DNA of 64,000 nucleotides from Desulfarculus sp. (GTDB taxonomy: Bacteria; Desulfobacterota; Desulfarculia; Desulfarculales; Desulfarculaceae): contig JACRDC010000058.1 of NCBI GenBank assembly GCA_016218705.1, positions 1 through 64,000 on the forward strand, read 5' to 3'. The position numbers and the translations under genes are program-made. The stretch's first letter is position 1; every line of letters starts with the position of its first letter. The notes beneath the pieces were generated by a model that worked only from the letters and a program-made list of their open reading frames with translations, did no database searches and was not told the DNA's origin. Of this stretch, positions 24,554-32,535 are shown piece by piece.

Positions 24554-24602
24554 GGCAAGCAAACTAGCGGGGCGTTACCAAGCGTCTATATGGAAGCTCT
24601 CT

Positions 24603-24639
24603 TAAAAAACGATGACGCCCCGGAGGTCTCTCCGGGGCG
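24603..24639 (-). terminator. Terminator of the cheD-HDOD-cheY-cheX operon
   Basis: CGCCCCGGA (24616-24624) pairs with TCCGGGGCG (24631-24639). On the minus strand the stem is followed by TCATCGTTTTTTAAG. It is 37 bases past the cheX stop. Confidence 0.75.
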
Positions 24640-24676
24640 CCGTATTTGGGGGGAGGGGGCGCGAGGCGTCTAGGGC

Positions 24677-25150
24677 CTAGACGCTCTGCACGCTCAGGCC
24701 CGCCAGCACGGGCCGGTCGTCCACGTTGAAGGCCATCTGCTCCTTGGTGGAGGCCAGGAGCTGGCCCAGGCTGCCGTGGTCGCAGAGGTGGGCCTGGGGC
24801 AGGCCCATGGTCCAGGAGCTCTGGGGGTCCACGGTGGTGAGCACCCCGCCGGCCACCATGTTAATCATCTCCCGGAAGGCGTCCAGTATCTGTTCGGAAT
24901 CCAGGTCGCCGGGCTCCAGGGCCATGATGTTGGCCGCCAACTCGCGGGAGACCTGGGGCGGGCACCACACCCACAGCCCGATCTTGACCTGCTGGCGGCT
25001 GACCACCACCATGCCCTGGTACCAGCCCTCGGCCTTCTGGGGTCCCAACTCGGCCAAGAGTTCGGGGTCCCACTCGGGGACCATGAAAAACATGGTCGAG
25101 AAGACGTCAGAAATCGAGGCCCTCAGGGCCTTGCTCCAGTTGTTCTCCAT
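24677..25150 (-). CDS. CheX/CheC-like chemotaxis phosphatase-fold protein
   Basis: This 157-residue protein resembles CheX: an N-terminal segment SISDVFSTMFFMVPEW, then a helix with DAFREMINMVAGG in place of the E-x-x-N catalytic motif (Glu and Asn are both present). CheX dephosphorylates CheY-P. It overlaps the cheY reading frame by 44 bases, an unusually long coding overlap, but the family N-terminus and a GGAGAGCCCG ribosome site place the start at 25150. It closes a four-gene chemotaxis-linked operon. Confidence 0.8.
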   Translation of the reverse strand: MENNWSKALRASISDVFSTMFFMVPEWDPELLAELGPQKAEGWYQGMVVVSRQQVKIGLWVWCPPQVSRELAANIMALEPGDLDSEQILDAFREMINMVAGGVLTTVDPQSSWTMGLPQAHLCDHGSLGQLLASTKEQMAFNVDDRPVLAGLSVQSV

Positions 25151-25526
25151 CGGGCTCTCCCACGAGCAAGCTTAAGATTTTGCGCAGACCCTCGGGGTGA
25201 AAGGGTTTGGAGACATAGCCCCGGGCGCCAAGGCCCAGGGCCTCCTTGAGCCGTTCCTTGCGGCCCTCGGTGGTCACCAGGATGAAGCAGGGCGGCACCT
25301 TGCCCTCTTTCTGCAAGGTGCGCAGGAGTTCCAGGCCGTCCATCTCGGGCATGTGCAGGTCGCTCAAGACCACGTCCACGGGCTCTCGGTGCAGTATCTC
25401 CAGGGCCTCGGCGCCGTTCTGGGCTTCCAGGCAGGTCTCCACGGCGTAGCCGGCGGCGGACAGGGTTTTCTTGACCACCGCGCGCATGGAGGCCGAATCG
25501 TCCACGATCAACACTCTTATGGGCAT
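25107..25526 (-). CDS. Single-domain response regulator (CheY-like)
   Basis: This 139-residue receiver has the acidic pair Asp9-Asp10, phospho-acceptor Asp56 (VVLSDLHMP), Thr85/86 and Lys107 (YVSKPF). The 20-residue C-terminal tail extends beyond the usual CheY length and is where it overlaps the cheX frame. It is likely the phospho-partner of the CheX-like protein. There is no CheA in the window, so the kinase is elsewhere. Confidence 0.9.
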   Translation of the reverse strand: MPIRVLIVDDSASMRAVVKKTLSAAGYAVETCLEAQNGAEALEILHREPVDVVLSDLHMPEMDGLELLRTLQKEGKVPPCFILVTTEGRKERLKEALGLGARGYVSKPFHPEGLRKILSLLVGEPDGEQLEQGPEGLDF

Positions 25527-25577
25527 GGCCTTGCTCCCGGCTAGATGGCTAGGCCTCTATTGGCCAGTCGCGCCGCC

Positions 25578-26429
25578 CTAGGAGGCCAGGGCCAAAAGGT
25601 CGGCGGCGTGGTCCAGTATGTCCTTCAACTCCAGCATCAGTATGTCCAGGTCCCGCGTGCGCAGGCCCACCTCCTTGAGAAGCTGGGGATACACGGCGGC
25701 GGCCAGGCCCTCTGCCCCGGCTCCCACCCCCAGGGAGATGCACATCAGGTTGGCCAGGGCCACCAGATTGGTCAGCGGCCGGTACTCGGCGGCCGCGCCG
25801 CCGGGGTTGTGGTGGAAGGCGATGGCCGCCACGATGTTCTCGGGGAAGTTCCACTTGCGGGCCACGGCCCCGCCCAGGATGGCGTGGTCCAGGCCCAGCA
25901 CCTGGCGCTCGGCGTCGGCGAAGCTCTGGCCCATGGCCACCATCTGCTCTATCTGCTTGAACTCCTGGGCCACGTACTCGCTCAACACCAGCTTGCCCAC
26001 GTCGTGCATCAAAGCGGCGGTGAACAGGGTGGGCTGGTCGGGGTACTTGAGGCGCTCGCCCAGGGTCTGGGCCAACAGCGCCGTGGCCATGCAGTGCTGC
26101 CACAACTCGCCGCGGGCCAGGCGGTAGCCGGTCTGTCCCTTCTTGAAGTGCCCCACCATCTTGCCGCTGAGGATGATCTCCATCAGTTGCTGGGAGCCCA
26201 TGAGCAAGAGGGCCTGTTGCAGGGAGGAGACCTTTTGCCGGAGCCCGTAATAGGGCGAGTTGCACATGTTGATGACGTGGGCTGTGATGCCGGGGTCCAG
26301 GCGCACGGTTTCCAACAACTGGGAGAAGGAAAAGTTGGGATCCTGGAGCAGGGCCAGGATCTGCTGGACCACCGCCGGCATGGCCGGCAGCCGGTCCACT
26401 CGGGCCAGTATTTCTTTCACCTGGGTCAC
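25578..26429 (-). CDS. HDOD domain signalling protein
   Basis: This 283-residue protein is an HDOD (HD-related output domain) protein: LPAMPAVVQQILALLQDPN, then VRLDPGITAHVINMCNSPYYG and a later AALMHDVGKLVLSEYV segment that retains an HD pair. HDOD proteins act as outputs of signalling networks controlling motility, biofilm or cell cycle, generally without proven phosphohydrolase activity. It overlaps cheD by 4 bases (ATGA) and precedes cheY by 51 bases. The residual HD in the middle could retain metal binding, which is unusual for HDOD. Confidence 0.87.
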   Translation of the reverse strand: MTQVKEILARVDRLPAMPAVVQQILALLQDPNFSFSQLLETVRLDPGITAHVINMCNSPYYGLRQKVSSLQQALLLMGSQQLMEIILSGKMVGHFKKGQTGYRLARGELWQHCMATALLAQTLGERLKYPDQPTLFTAALMHDVGKLVLSEYVAQEFKQIEQMVAMGQSFADAERQVLGLDHAILGGAVARKWNFPENIVAAIAFHHNPGGAAAEYRPLTNLVALANLMCISLGVGAGAEGLAAAVYPQLLKEVGLRTRDLDILMLELKDILDHAADLLALAS

Positions 26430-26914
26430 AGGAATCTCATCTCCCCGCTATTGACCTTCATCCAAACCCGGCCGCTGCCGATCTCCAGGCCCACGGTGCG
26501 GTTTACCTGTCCTCCCACGTCCTCCACGTCTATCAGCACGTTGTTTCGCCAGAATATCTTGCGCACCGCCGCGTAGTTGCGCTGGCCGATGTTGAAGCGC
26601 CCCGACTCGTCCAGCAGTTGGCTGCCGCCCACCACCACCACCCGCATGCGCCCTTTTTTGGCGCCCAGGGCGTAGGCGTTCTTGAACAGCGTGGGCAGGC
26701 CGGTGTCGGCGAAGACCGCCGGCTGCTTAGCCGCGCGCTCCAGGTTTAGGTTGGAGTCGGGCAACATGAGGTGCAACAGCCCGCCCACGGCGGCGCTTTG
26801 GTCGTAGATGAGCACCCCCAGGCAGGAGCCCAGGGAATGGGTCACGATCTCGTGCCCCTTTTGGTTGGACACCGCCAAGTCCCCCACCCCCACGGTTATG
26901 CGCGGGCCGGCCAA
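26426..26914 (-). CDS. cheD: Chemoreceptor glutamine deamidase CheD
   Basis: This 162-residue protein deamidates glutamines on chemoreceptors. The catalytic set is visible: Thr25 and Cys31 in VTHSLGSCL and His48 in GGLLHLMLPDS. CheD also binds CheC/CheX-type phosphatases in other bacteria, which fits the operon with a CheX-like gene. The closest chemoreceptor gene in the window is at 55499. Its stop overlaps the HDOD start as ATGA. Confidence 0.93.
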   Translation of the reverse strand: MAGPRITVGVGDLAVSNQKGHEIVTHSLGSCLGVLIYDQSAAVGGLLHLMLPDSNLNLERAAKQPAVFADTGLPTLFKNAYALGAKKGRMRVVVVGGSQLLDESGRFNIGQRNYAAVRKIFWRNNVLIDVEDVGGQVNRTVGLEIGSGRVWMKVNSGEMRFL

Positions 26915-27235
26915 GCCATCCTCCCCGATCCCAGGACCTACACCAGAAGATCATTTGTGACGGGAAATCACCCACCGGGCCACATCGCATGATGCCGCCA
27001 TGTTGTCCGGTGGATTCCTTTCCCCTGGGAGCGGCTGCCCGGCATCTAGGATTGGGCCGGGGCTGGGGGCAGCCTCTAATTTGATAATAGGCAATCAGCC
27101 AAGCCGCCGTCAATTCGTTATAGCCCGGCGCGCGCTTATTCGGGCGAAGCACCGGCAAGCCGGCCCGGCCCATCTGCGGCCCTGGACGCCGAAGTTTCGC
27201 CAGACGGCGGAAGTAGGGCGGGGCCTGGCTCGGCC
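26915..27235. other. 321-base non-coding region upstream of cheD
   Basis: This interval contains the cheD promoter region and the stretch after the mobB-like stop. It has a local AT-rich segment (27078-27090, TTTGATAATAGG) but no clear sigma-70, sigma-28 or sigma-54 element was found. No open frame with a ribosome site is present. Confidence 0.4.
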
Positions 27236-27841
27236 TTACTGGATATGCACCTCGATGCGCTTGGCGTCCTGGCCGCCCTTGAGCGCTCCCACCAGGGCGC
27301 GGATGGTGCTGGCCACGATCTCCTGCACGAAGTCCTTGGCCGGCAGCCGGCGGCCATCCACCAGCACCTGCAACAAGGGCCGCGCCGGTTGGGGCAACAG
27401 CCCGGCCAGCAGGTCGGCCAGGCCGGTGAAGTCCTGGGGGGAGAAGCGAGGCGGCCCGGCGGCCGGGGGCTGCTCACCCACCAAGGCCTTGAGGTTGGGG
27501 TCGCCCAGCAGGCCGGGGCTGGCCCCTGGCGGGCAATACTCTATCTTGTAGACCTTGTGGTCCTGATGGACCTCTGAGAGCAGCACGTCCAAGCCCTGGC
27601 CGTGGCGGGCTAAAATCTCGGCCAGGGTGGGAGGCTGCCAGGCCCCATGGTGGAGCGACAGGCCGTCCTGTCCCAGGCGCAGCTCCATAAGGACACCGCC
27701 GGCCGGCGGGCTGGCCGGGGCCTGGCCGCGGCTGACCAGGCCCACCTTGAGACCGCGCCGGGTCAGTTCAGCGGCCAGGCCGCGCAGCAGACTGGTGTAT
27801 TCCAAATCCTGGGGACCGGCGAGGCAGACCACGGTGGGCAT
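27236..27841 (-). CDS. MobB-like protein with a degenerate P-loop
   Basis: This 201-residue protein follows the MobB outline: a nucleotide-binding-like N-terminus (MPTVVCLAGPQDLEYTSLLR), RRGLKVGLVSRGQ as the second strand-helix, and a C-terminal extension VDGRRLPAKDFVQEIVASTI then LKGGQDAKRIEVHI, seen in MobB homologues of anaerobes. MobB assists guanine dinucleotide attachment to the pterin cofactor. The GxxGxGKT loop is missing, replaced by GPQDLEYT, so GTP binding is doubtful. The start at 27841 follows AAGGAGACG; the open frame continues far upstream without family similarity. Confidence 0.65.
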   Translation of the reverse strand: MPTVVCLAGPQDLEYTSLLRGLAAELTRRGLKVGLVSRGQAPASPPAGGVLMELRLGQDGLSLHHGAWQPPTLAEILARHGQGLDVLLSEVHQDHKVYKIEYCPPGASPGLLGDPNLKALVGEQPPAAGPPRFSPQDFTGLADLLAGLLPQPARPLLQVLVDGRRLPAKDFVQEIVASTIRALVGALKGGQDAKRIEVHIQ

Positions 27842-27997
27842 GGGGCGTCTCCTTGATGCAAGCTGGCCACGCGGTACCCCGGCGCGGCGGTGGACGATAC
27901 GGGGCCTGGGGCCGTTGGGGAGCTGACCTGAAATTGTGACAAGTTTTAGCCAAGAAACAAGCGCCTTGTTGGCGCGTGGGCTGTTGGCGCGCGGGGC

Positions 27998-28027
27998 TTG
28001 GCTCTGGTTGGTCCTTGGGCCTATCAT
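27998..28027 (+). promoter_or_regulatory. Candidate promoter of the ferritin-like gene
   Basis: TTGGCT (27998-28003), 18 bases, then TATCAT (28022-28027) in a local AT-rich patch, 100 bases before the start codon. It is the best sigma-70-like pair in the divergent spacer. Confidence 0.35.
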
Positions 28028-28126
28028 ATTATGAGGTGCGCGCCGGCGGCGTCCCAGGGTCCGGCTGGCCCCGGCCGTCGCGCGCCCCGCAAGCATAGCC
28101 GCCAATAACCCACAGGGAGCACGACC

Positions 28127-28495
28127 ATGCCCGAATTCCTGGACCCCTTCAAGGGGCTGACCCCCGGCCGCAAGCTTAGTCCCCGCGAGCTGACCCGCGC
28201 CCTGCGCCTGGCCCTGTCGGCCGAGGAGGAGGCCATCCACCTTTACGAGGCCCTGGCCGACGCCACCGATCACCCCCTGGCCAAGAAGGTGTTGCAAGAC
28301 GTGGCCAACGAGGAGCGGGAGCACGCCGGCGAGTTCCAGCGCCTGCTGAACATCCTGTTGCCCGACGAGGAGTCCTTCATGGCCCACGGCGCCAAGGAAG
28401 TTGACGAGATGGCCGCCGAACTGAAGGCCAGGAAGCCGGCGTCCCAAAAGGCCGCGGCCAAGAAGCCGGCGGCCAAGGCCAAAGCCAAGAAGTAG
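28127..28495 (+). CDS. Encapsulated-ferritin-like (rubrerythrin-type) protein with lysine/alanine tail
   Basis: This 122-residue protein is a half-ferritin two-helix domain: EEEAIHLYE (residues 33-41) and EEREH (62-66) supply the iron ligands, as in the ferritin-like cargo of encapsulins. The last 25 residues (KPASQKAAAKKPAAK and on) are a Lys/Ala/Pro-rich histone H1-like tail rather than an encapsulin-loading peptide. No encapsulin gene is adjacent. Iron storage or oxidation is likely, and the basic tail suggests binding to nucleic acid or an acidic partner, in the manner of Dps; this is inference. The start follows AGGGAG. A terminator hairpin follows. Confidence 0.8.
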   Translation: MPEFLDPFKGLTPGRKLSPRELTRALRLALSAEEEAIHLYEALADATDHPLAKKVLQDVANEEREHAGEFQRLLNILLPDEESFMAHGAKEVDEMAAELKARKPASQKAAAKKPAAKAKAKK

Positions 28496-28507
28496 ACGCC
28501 AGGCCTG

Positions 28508-28535
28508 GGGGCGGGGCCGTCCCGCCCCTGGTATT
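28508..28535. terminator. Terminator between the ferritin-like and channel genes
   Basis: GGGGCGGG (28508-28515) pairs with CCCGCCCC (28521-28528) and is followed by TGGTATTTTG on the plus strand. It lies between converging stop codons and may serve both. Confidence 0.65.
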
Positions 28536-28556
28536 TTGACAAGGCCAGGCCAGGCT

Positions 28557-29618
28557 TCAGCCGGCGCAGATATCCTGGAGGCTGGCGATCTGACCGGGGT
28601 TGCCGATGACGATAAGCACGGTGCCCGCTTGCAGCACCTCTTGGGGGCTGGGGTTGTAGGTGAACTCCTCGAGGCCGGGGTGCTTGAGCGCCACGGCCAA
28701 GAGCCCCGAGCGCTGGTAAAGCCGGCCCTGCTCCAGGCTTATGCCCACCAGGCCGGAGCCCTGCTCCACCGTGACCTCGGCCACGCGCACCGTGGGGTCC
28801 TGCCCCCGGAGCATGCGGTCCAGGAAGCTGACCACCTGGGGACGTATCATCTCGCTGGCCAGGCGCATGCCGCCGATGAACTCGGAATTGACCACGTAGT
28901 TGGCGCCGGCGCGGTAGAACTTGTCCACCAGGTTGTTGTTGTGGCAGCGGGTGCCGATCTTGATGCCGGGGTTGATATAGCGGGCCTGCACGGTGATGAG
29001 CATGTTCTGGCTGTCGTCGGGCAGGGCCGCCACCAGGCCGCGGGCGCGCTCCAGGCCGGCATGGCGCAACACGCCCTCGTCGGTGGCGTCGCCTTGCAGC
29101 GAGGGCAGGGCGGGGTAGGTTTCGCGCAGCCAGGCCATGGTCTCGGCCCGGTCGTCTATCACCACCAGCCCCTGCTGGCTGGCCACCATCTCGGCGATGA
29201 CGTGCCGGCCCACCCGGCCGCCCCCGCAGACGATCATGTGGCCGTTCAGGCCGTTTAACTGCATTTCCATTTTGCGTTCCCGCACCAGGTTGGATAACTG
29301 GTCCTCCACCAGAAAGGCCGTGACCGCCGACAGGGCGTAGAGGGTCACGCCCATGCCCGACCACATCAGGCCCAGGGTGAACAGCCGCTCGCGGTCCCCG
29401 AAGGGCGAGAGTATCTCGCCATAACCGATGGTGGTCAGGGTTATGCTGGTCATGTAGGCGCAGTCCAGCAGGGTCCACTGGCCCTGGCCCATAAGCCAGT
29501 ATCCCGACGTGCCGGCGCCGAAGACCAGGGCCAACAACGACAGGGGTACCCGCAGGCGCTGGAAGAGCTCGATGGCCAGGGCCGAGGATACAAGGCGTAT
29601 GGTGGTCAGCAGGCCCAT
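28557..29618 (-). CDS. RCK-gated two-helix potassium channel
   Basis: This 353-residue membrane protein has two transmembrane helices around a pore loop with the selectivity filter TTIGYGE (residues 62-68). A TrkA-N/RCK domain follows, with the nucleotide-binding GGGRVG (132-137), and then a TrkA-C domain near the C-terminus (GRLYQRSGLLAVALKHPG, TVLIVIGNPGQI). It should conduct potassium under ligand control. It follows the fmdB-like gene by 34 bases and starts after AAGGAAA. Confidence 0.92.
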   Translation of the reverse strand: MGLLTTIRLVSSALAIELFQRLRVPLSLLALVFGAGTSGYWLMGQGQWTLLDCAYMTSITLTTIGYGEILSPFGDRERLFTLGLMWSGMGVTLYALSAVTAFLVEDQLSNLVRERKMEMQLNGLNGHMIVCGGGRVGRHVIAEMVASQQGLVVIDDRAETMAWLRETYPALPSLQGDATDEGVLRHAGLERARGLVAALPDDSQNMLITVQARYINPGIKIGTRCHNNNLVDKFYRAGANYVVNSEFIGGMRLASEMIRPQVVSFLDRMLRGQDPTVRVAEVTVEQGSGLVGISLEQGRLYQRSGLLAVALKHPGLEEFTYNPSPQEVLQAGTVLIVIGNPGQIASLQDICAG

Positions 29619-29652
29619 GCGGTTTCCTTGGGGTAGGCCAGCGCCGGAGGGG

Positions 29653-29970
29653 TCATTTGCCCAGGTGCCCGCGCAGCTTGTCGCGGGCGGCCTTGATCTT
29701 GCCCATGCCCTTCTTGTTGCCGGCCAGGCTCACGGCCTTGTCGGCCAGGCGCAGGGCGTCGCGGGCGCGTCCCTGGCCCAGGCGCCGCTTGAACTCGCCC
29801 TCCACCCGCGCGCTGGTGCCGTCGGCCCGGGTGTGGATGGCCACCGCCGAGATCAGGCGGGTGACCTGGGGGCAGGTGCACACAGGGCATTCGGGGTCGG
29901 GGTCGTCCATGCCCTGCCAGACCTCGAAGACGTGCTCGCAGTTGTGGCACTGGTAATCGTAGAGTGGCAT
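29653..29970 (-). CDS. FmdB-family zinc-ribbon protein
   Basis: This 105-residue protein starts MPLYDYQCHNCEHVFEVWQ, with CxxC at 8-11 and CPVCTC further on: the FmdB putative regulatory zinc ribbon. The C-terminal half is basic and helical. The family was named from a methylotroph formamidase locus and its function is unknown. It lies 82 bases after the MBL hydrolase gene on the same strand and may be the distal part of the rimP-pnp operon. Confidence 0.85.
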   Translation of the reverse strand: MPLYDYQCHNCEHVFEVWQGMDDPDPECPVCTCPQVTRLISAVAIHTRADGTSARVEGEFKRRLGQGRARDALRLADKAVSLAGNKKGMGKIKAARDKLRGHLGK

Positions 29971-30052
29971 GGTCTTGGTCTCCGTCGTCTTCAGTGGCGC
30001 CAGGCCGGGGCGGGCTGGCGTAGGCCCGCGGGGCGGGCCTCCAACCGAGGCA

Positions 30053-30823
30053 TTATAACTCCATCACCGCCGTGGGTGCATCCTGTCTGGCCAGGGTCAA
30101 AGAGGCCCGCGAGCCCAGGCCAGCCAGGGCCTGGCCGGCGGCCTGGGCGGCCAATTCGGGACGGTTGTTGGTCTGGGACAGATGGGCCATGGTGACCTGG
30201 CTTAGCTCCGGGTGGTGCACCTTGCCGAGCAATTCGGCGCCCTGCTGGTTGGACAGGTGCCCGTGGCGCGAGCGCACCCGCTGCTTGAGCCAGGGCGGAT
30301 AAGGCCCCTGGGCCAACAACTCGGGGTCGTGGTTGCTCTCCAGGATCAGCCCCTGGCAGCCCATGAGGCGCCGCTCGATGAGTCCCAGGGCCTGGCCCAG
30401 ATCGGTGCAAAGGCCCAGGCGGGCGGCGCCAGCGCTGATGACCAGGCCCACGGAGTCAACGGCGTCGTGTGGGGTGGAGAAGGACTGCACTTGCAGGCCG
30501 CCCAGGCTGAAAACCTCGCCGGCGGCGAAGGCCTGGTGGCGGGTGGCCTGCATGTCGCCGCAGGCGGCCCAGGTGGCCCGCGTGGCCAAAACCGGCAGGC
30601 GCAGGTTCTTGGCCAGCACGCGCACCCCGGCCATGTGGTCCCGGTGCTCGTGGGTGATGAGGATGGCCTTGAGGCTGGCCGCCGCCAGGCCGCATGAATC
30701 CAGGCGGCGTAGCAGCTCGCGGGCCGAGAGCCCGCAGTCTACCAAGATGGCCGTGGGGCCGGCCGCCACGTAGACGGCGTTGCCCTTGGAGCCGCTGGCC
30801 AGCAGGCAGTAGGTCAGCCCCAT
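30053..30823 (-). CDS. MBL-fold metallohydrolase (YycJ/WalJ-like)
   Basis: This 256-residue protein has the metallo-beta-lactamase signature THEHRDH (residues 57-63) after ILVDCGLSARELLRRL, and SNHDPELL and THSL-like later ligands (AHLSQTNN). YycJ-type enzymes are putative 5'-3' exonucleases or DNA-end processing nucleases. It starts 4 bases after the dut stop and is probably the last tightly linked gene of the translation/RNA operon. Confidence 0.87.
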   Translation of the reverse strand: MGLTYCLLASGSKGNAVYVAAGPTAILVDCGLSARELLRRLDSCGLAAASLKAILITHEHRDHMAGVRVLAKNLRLPVLATRATWAACGDMQATRHQAFAAGEVFSLGGLQVQSFSTPHDAVDSVGLVISAGAARLGLCTDLGQALGLIERRLMGCQGLILESNHDPELLAQGPYPPWLKQRVRSRHGHLSNQQGAELLGKVHHPELSQVTMAHLSQTNNRPELAAQAAGQALAGLGSRASLTLARQDAPTAVMEL

Positions 30824-30827
30824 GGCT

Positions 30828-31277
30828 CTAGCCCGTGTGCCCGAAGCCGCCTTCCCCCCGCCGGCTGGGCGGCAGCTCGGCCACCTCCACCAAGCTGGCG
30901 CGGGTGACGGGGGCGATGACCAGTTGGGCCAGGCGTTCGCCGCGCCGCAAGGTCACCGGCAGGCCTCCCAAATTGATGAGCGCCACCTTGACCTCCCCGC
31001 GGTAGTCGGCGTCTATGGTGCCGGGAGCGTTGATGACCGTGAGCCCGTATTTGACCGCCAGGCCCGAGCGGGGGCGCACCTGGCCCTCGTAGCCGTCGGG
31101 TATGGCCAGGCAGAAGCCGGTGGGCACCAGGGCGATCTGCCCCGGGTCCATGGTCAGGGGTTCGTCAATGGCGGCGGGCAGGTCCAGGCCGGCGGCCTGG
31201 GCGGTCATGTAGACCGGCAGGTCCAGGCCCTGGCCGTGGGCCAGGCGCTGCACCGGCACCTTGACTTCGCTCACCAA
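30828..31277 (-). CDS. dut: Deoxyuridine 5'-triphosphate nucleotidohydrolase
   Basis: This 149-residue trimeric dUTPase hydrolyses dUTP to dUMP and pyrophosphate. All five motifs are present: [41 protein letters not shown] and the C-terminal [10 protein letters not shown]. Its start overlaps the M16 protease end by 7 bases. Confidence 0.95.
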   Translation of the reverse strand: MVSEVKVPVQRLAHGQGLDLPVYMTAQAAGLDLPAAIDEPLTMDPGQIALVPTGFCLAIPDGYEGQVRPRSGLAVKYGLTVINAPGTIDADYRGEVKVALINLGGLPVTLRRGERLAQLVIAPVTRASLVEVAELPPSRRGEGGFGHTG

Positions 31278-32533
31278 TTGAGTTCCCGGCGCAGGGCGTC
31301 CTCGTCCACCGGCCCCAGCACCGTGGCCGCCAGGTGGCGCTGGTCCAGAAGCTCGCCGGCCAGGCGGGAGAGGTCTTCCTGGGTGACGGCCTGCACCTGC
31401 TCCAGGGCCTCGGCCAGAGGGACGTCGCGGCCGAAGTTGTACTCGTTGCGGGCTAGCCTGCTCATGCGGCTCTCGGGGTTCTCGGCGGCCAGCAGGATGG
31501 CGCCGGTGAGGTTCTCCTGGGAGTCGGCCAGCTCCTGGGGGCTGACCGGGGAGTCGGCCAGCTTTTGGATCTCCTCGCGCACCACCTTGAGGGCCTCCAC
31601 GGCGCGTTCGGGCGCCACGCCCAGGTAGATGCCCAAGAGGCCGGCGTCGCGGTAGGAGCTCAGGTAGGAGTAGACCGCGTAGGCCAGGCCCCGGCGCTCG
31701 CGCACCTCCTGGAACAGGCGCGAACTCATGTTGCCGCCCAGGATCAGGTTGAGTATGGCCACCTGGTAGCGGCGGGGGTCAATGGTCCGGGGCGCCGGCA
31801 GGCCCAGGGCCACGTGCACCTGCTCCAAGTCGCTTTCCACCACGTGCAGGCCGGCCTGGGGCTGGGGCGGCTGGCGGCGGCCACCGGCCGGCCTGGCGGC
31901 CAGGGCCGACAATACCGGCCCCACCAGGTCCACCACCTGCTGGTGCTCCAGGTTGCCCACCGCCGAGACCACGGCCCGGCCGGGCAGGTAGTTGCCCTCC
32001 AGGTAGGTCAGGATGTCGCCCCGGCCCAGGGCGGCGATAGTCTCCTGGCTGCCCAGGATGGAGCGGCCCAGGGGGTGGCCCGGCCAGAAGCGCTCGCCAA
32101 AAAGCACGTGCACAAGCTCGTCGGGGGTGTCCTCCAGGCCGCTTATCTCCTGCAGGATCACTCCGCGCTCGCGCTCCAACTCCTCGGGCTCCAGGGACGA
32201 GTGCAAGAAAATGTCGGTCAAGAGGTCGCACATCTGGGGCAGGTTCTTGGCCAGGGCCCGGCAGTGGAAGCAGGTGTGCTCGCGGCTGGTGAAGGCGTTG
32301 GCCATGCCCCCCAGGCGGTCAATCTCGCGGGCGATGTCCAGGGTGCCCCGGCGCTGGGTACCCTTGAAGGCCATGTGCTCGATGAAGTGGCTGACGCCGT
32401 TGTTGGCGGGGCTCTCGTCGCGGGAGCCCACCTCCATCCATAGGCCCACCGTGACCGAGAAGGCGTGAGGCTGGCTTTCGCTGACCACGCGCACGCCGTT
32501 GTCTAGCACGCTCTTCTGGGTCACGGTGGCCAT
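31271..32533 (-). CDS. M16-family zinc peptidase (PqqL/YmxG-like)
   Basis: This 420-residue protein has the inverted zinc motif HFIEH (residues 49-53) and the downstream acidic ligand in [17 protein letters not shown], plus a second half-domain with [20 protein letters not shown]. Bacterial M16 proteins of this length are processing peptidases. Placement directly after pnp is conserved in many bacteria (pnp-ymxG order). It begins 2 bases after the pnp stop. Confidence 0.92.
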   Translation of the reverse strand: MATVTQKSVLDNGVRVVSESQPHAFSVTVGLWMEVGSRDESPANNGVSHFIEHMAFKGTQRRGTLDIAREIDRLGGMANAFTSREHTCFHCRALAKNLPQMCDLLTDIFLHSSLEPEELERERGVILQEISGLEDTPDELVHVLFGERFWPGHPLGRSILGSQETIAALGRGDILTYLEGNYLPGRAVVSAVGNLEHQQVVDLVGPVLSALAARPAGGRRQPPQPQAGLHVVESDLEQVHVALGLPAPRTIDPRRYQVAILNLILGGNMSSRLFQEVRERRGLAYAVYSYLSSYRDAGLLGIYLGVAPERAVEALKVVREEIQKLADSPVSPQELADSQENLTGAILLAAENPESRMSRLARNEYNFGRDVPLAEALEQVQAVTQEDLSRLAGELLDQRHLAATVLGPVDEDALRRELNW

Positions 32534-32535
32534 GC

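Noticed and set aside
27140-27180. Sigma-54 promoter for cheD
   Set aside because: A GGCTTGCC stretch is present, but the GG and GC elements are not at the required spacing.
27842-28447. N-terminal extension of the mobB-like gene
   Set aside because: It would run antisense through the ferritin-like gene; AAGGAGACG and family similarity set the start at 27841.
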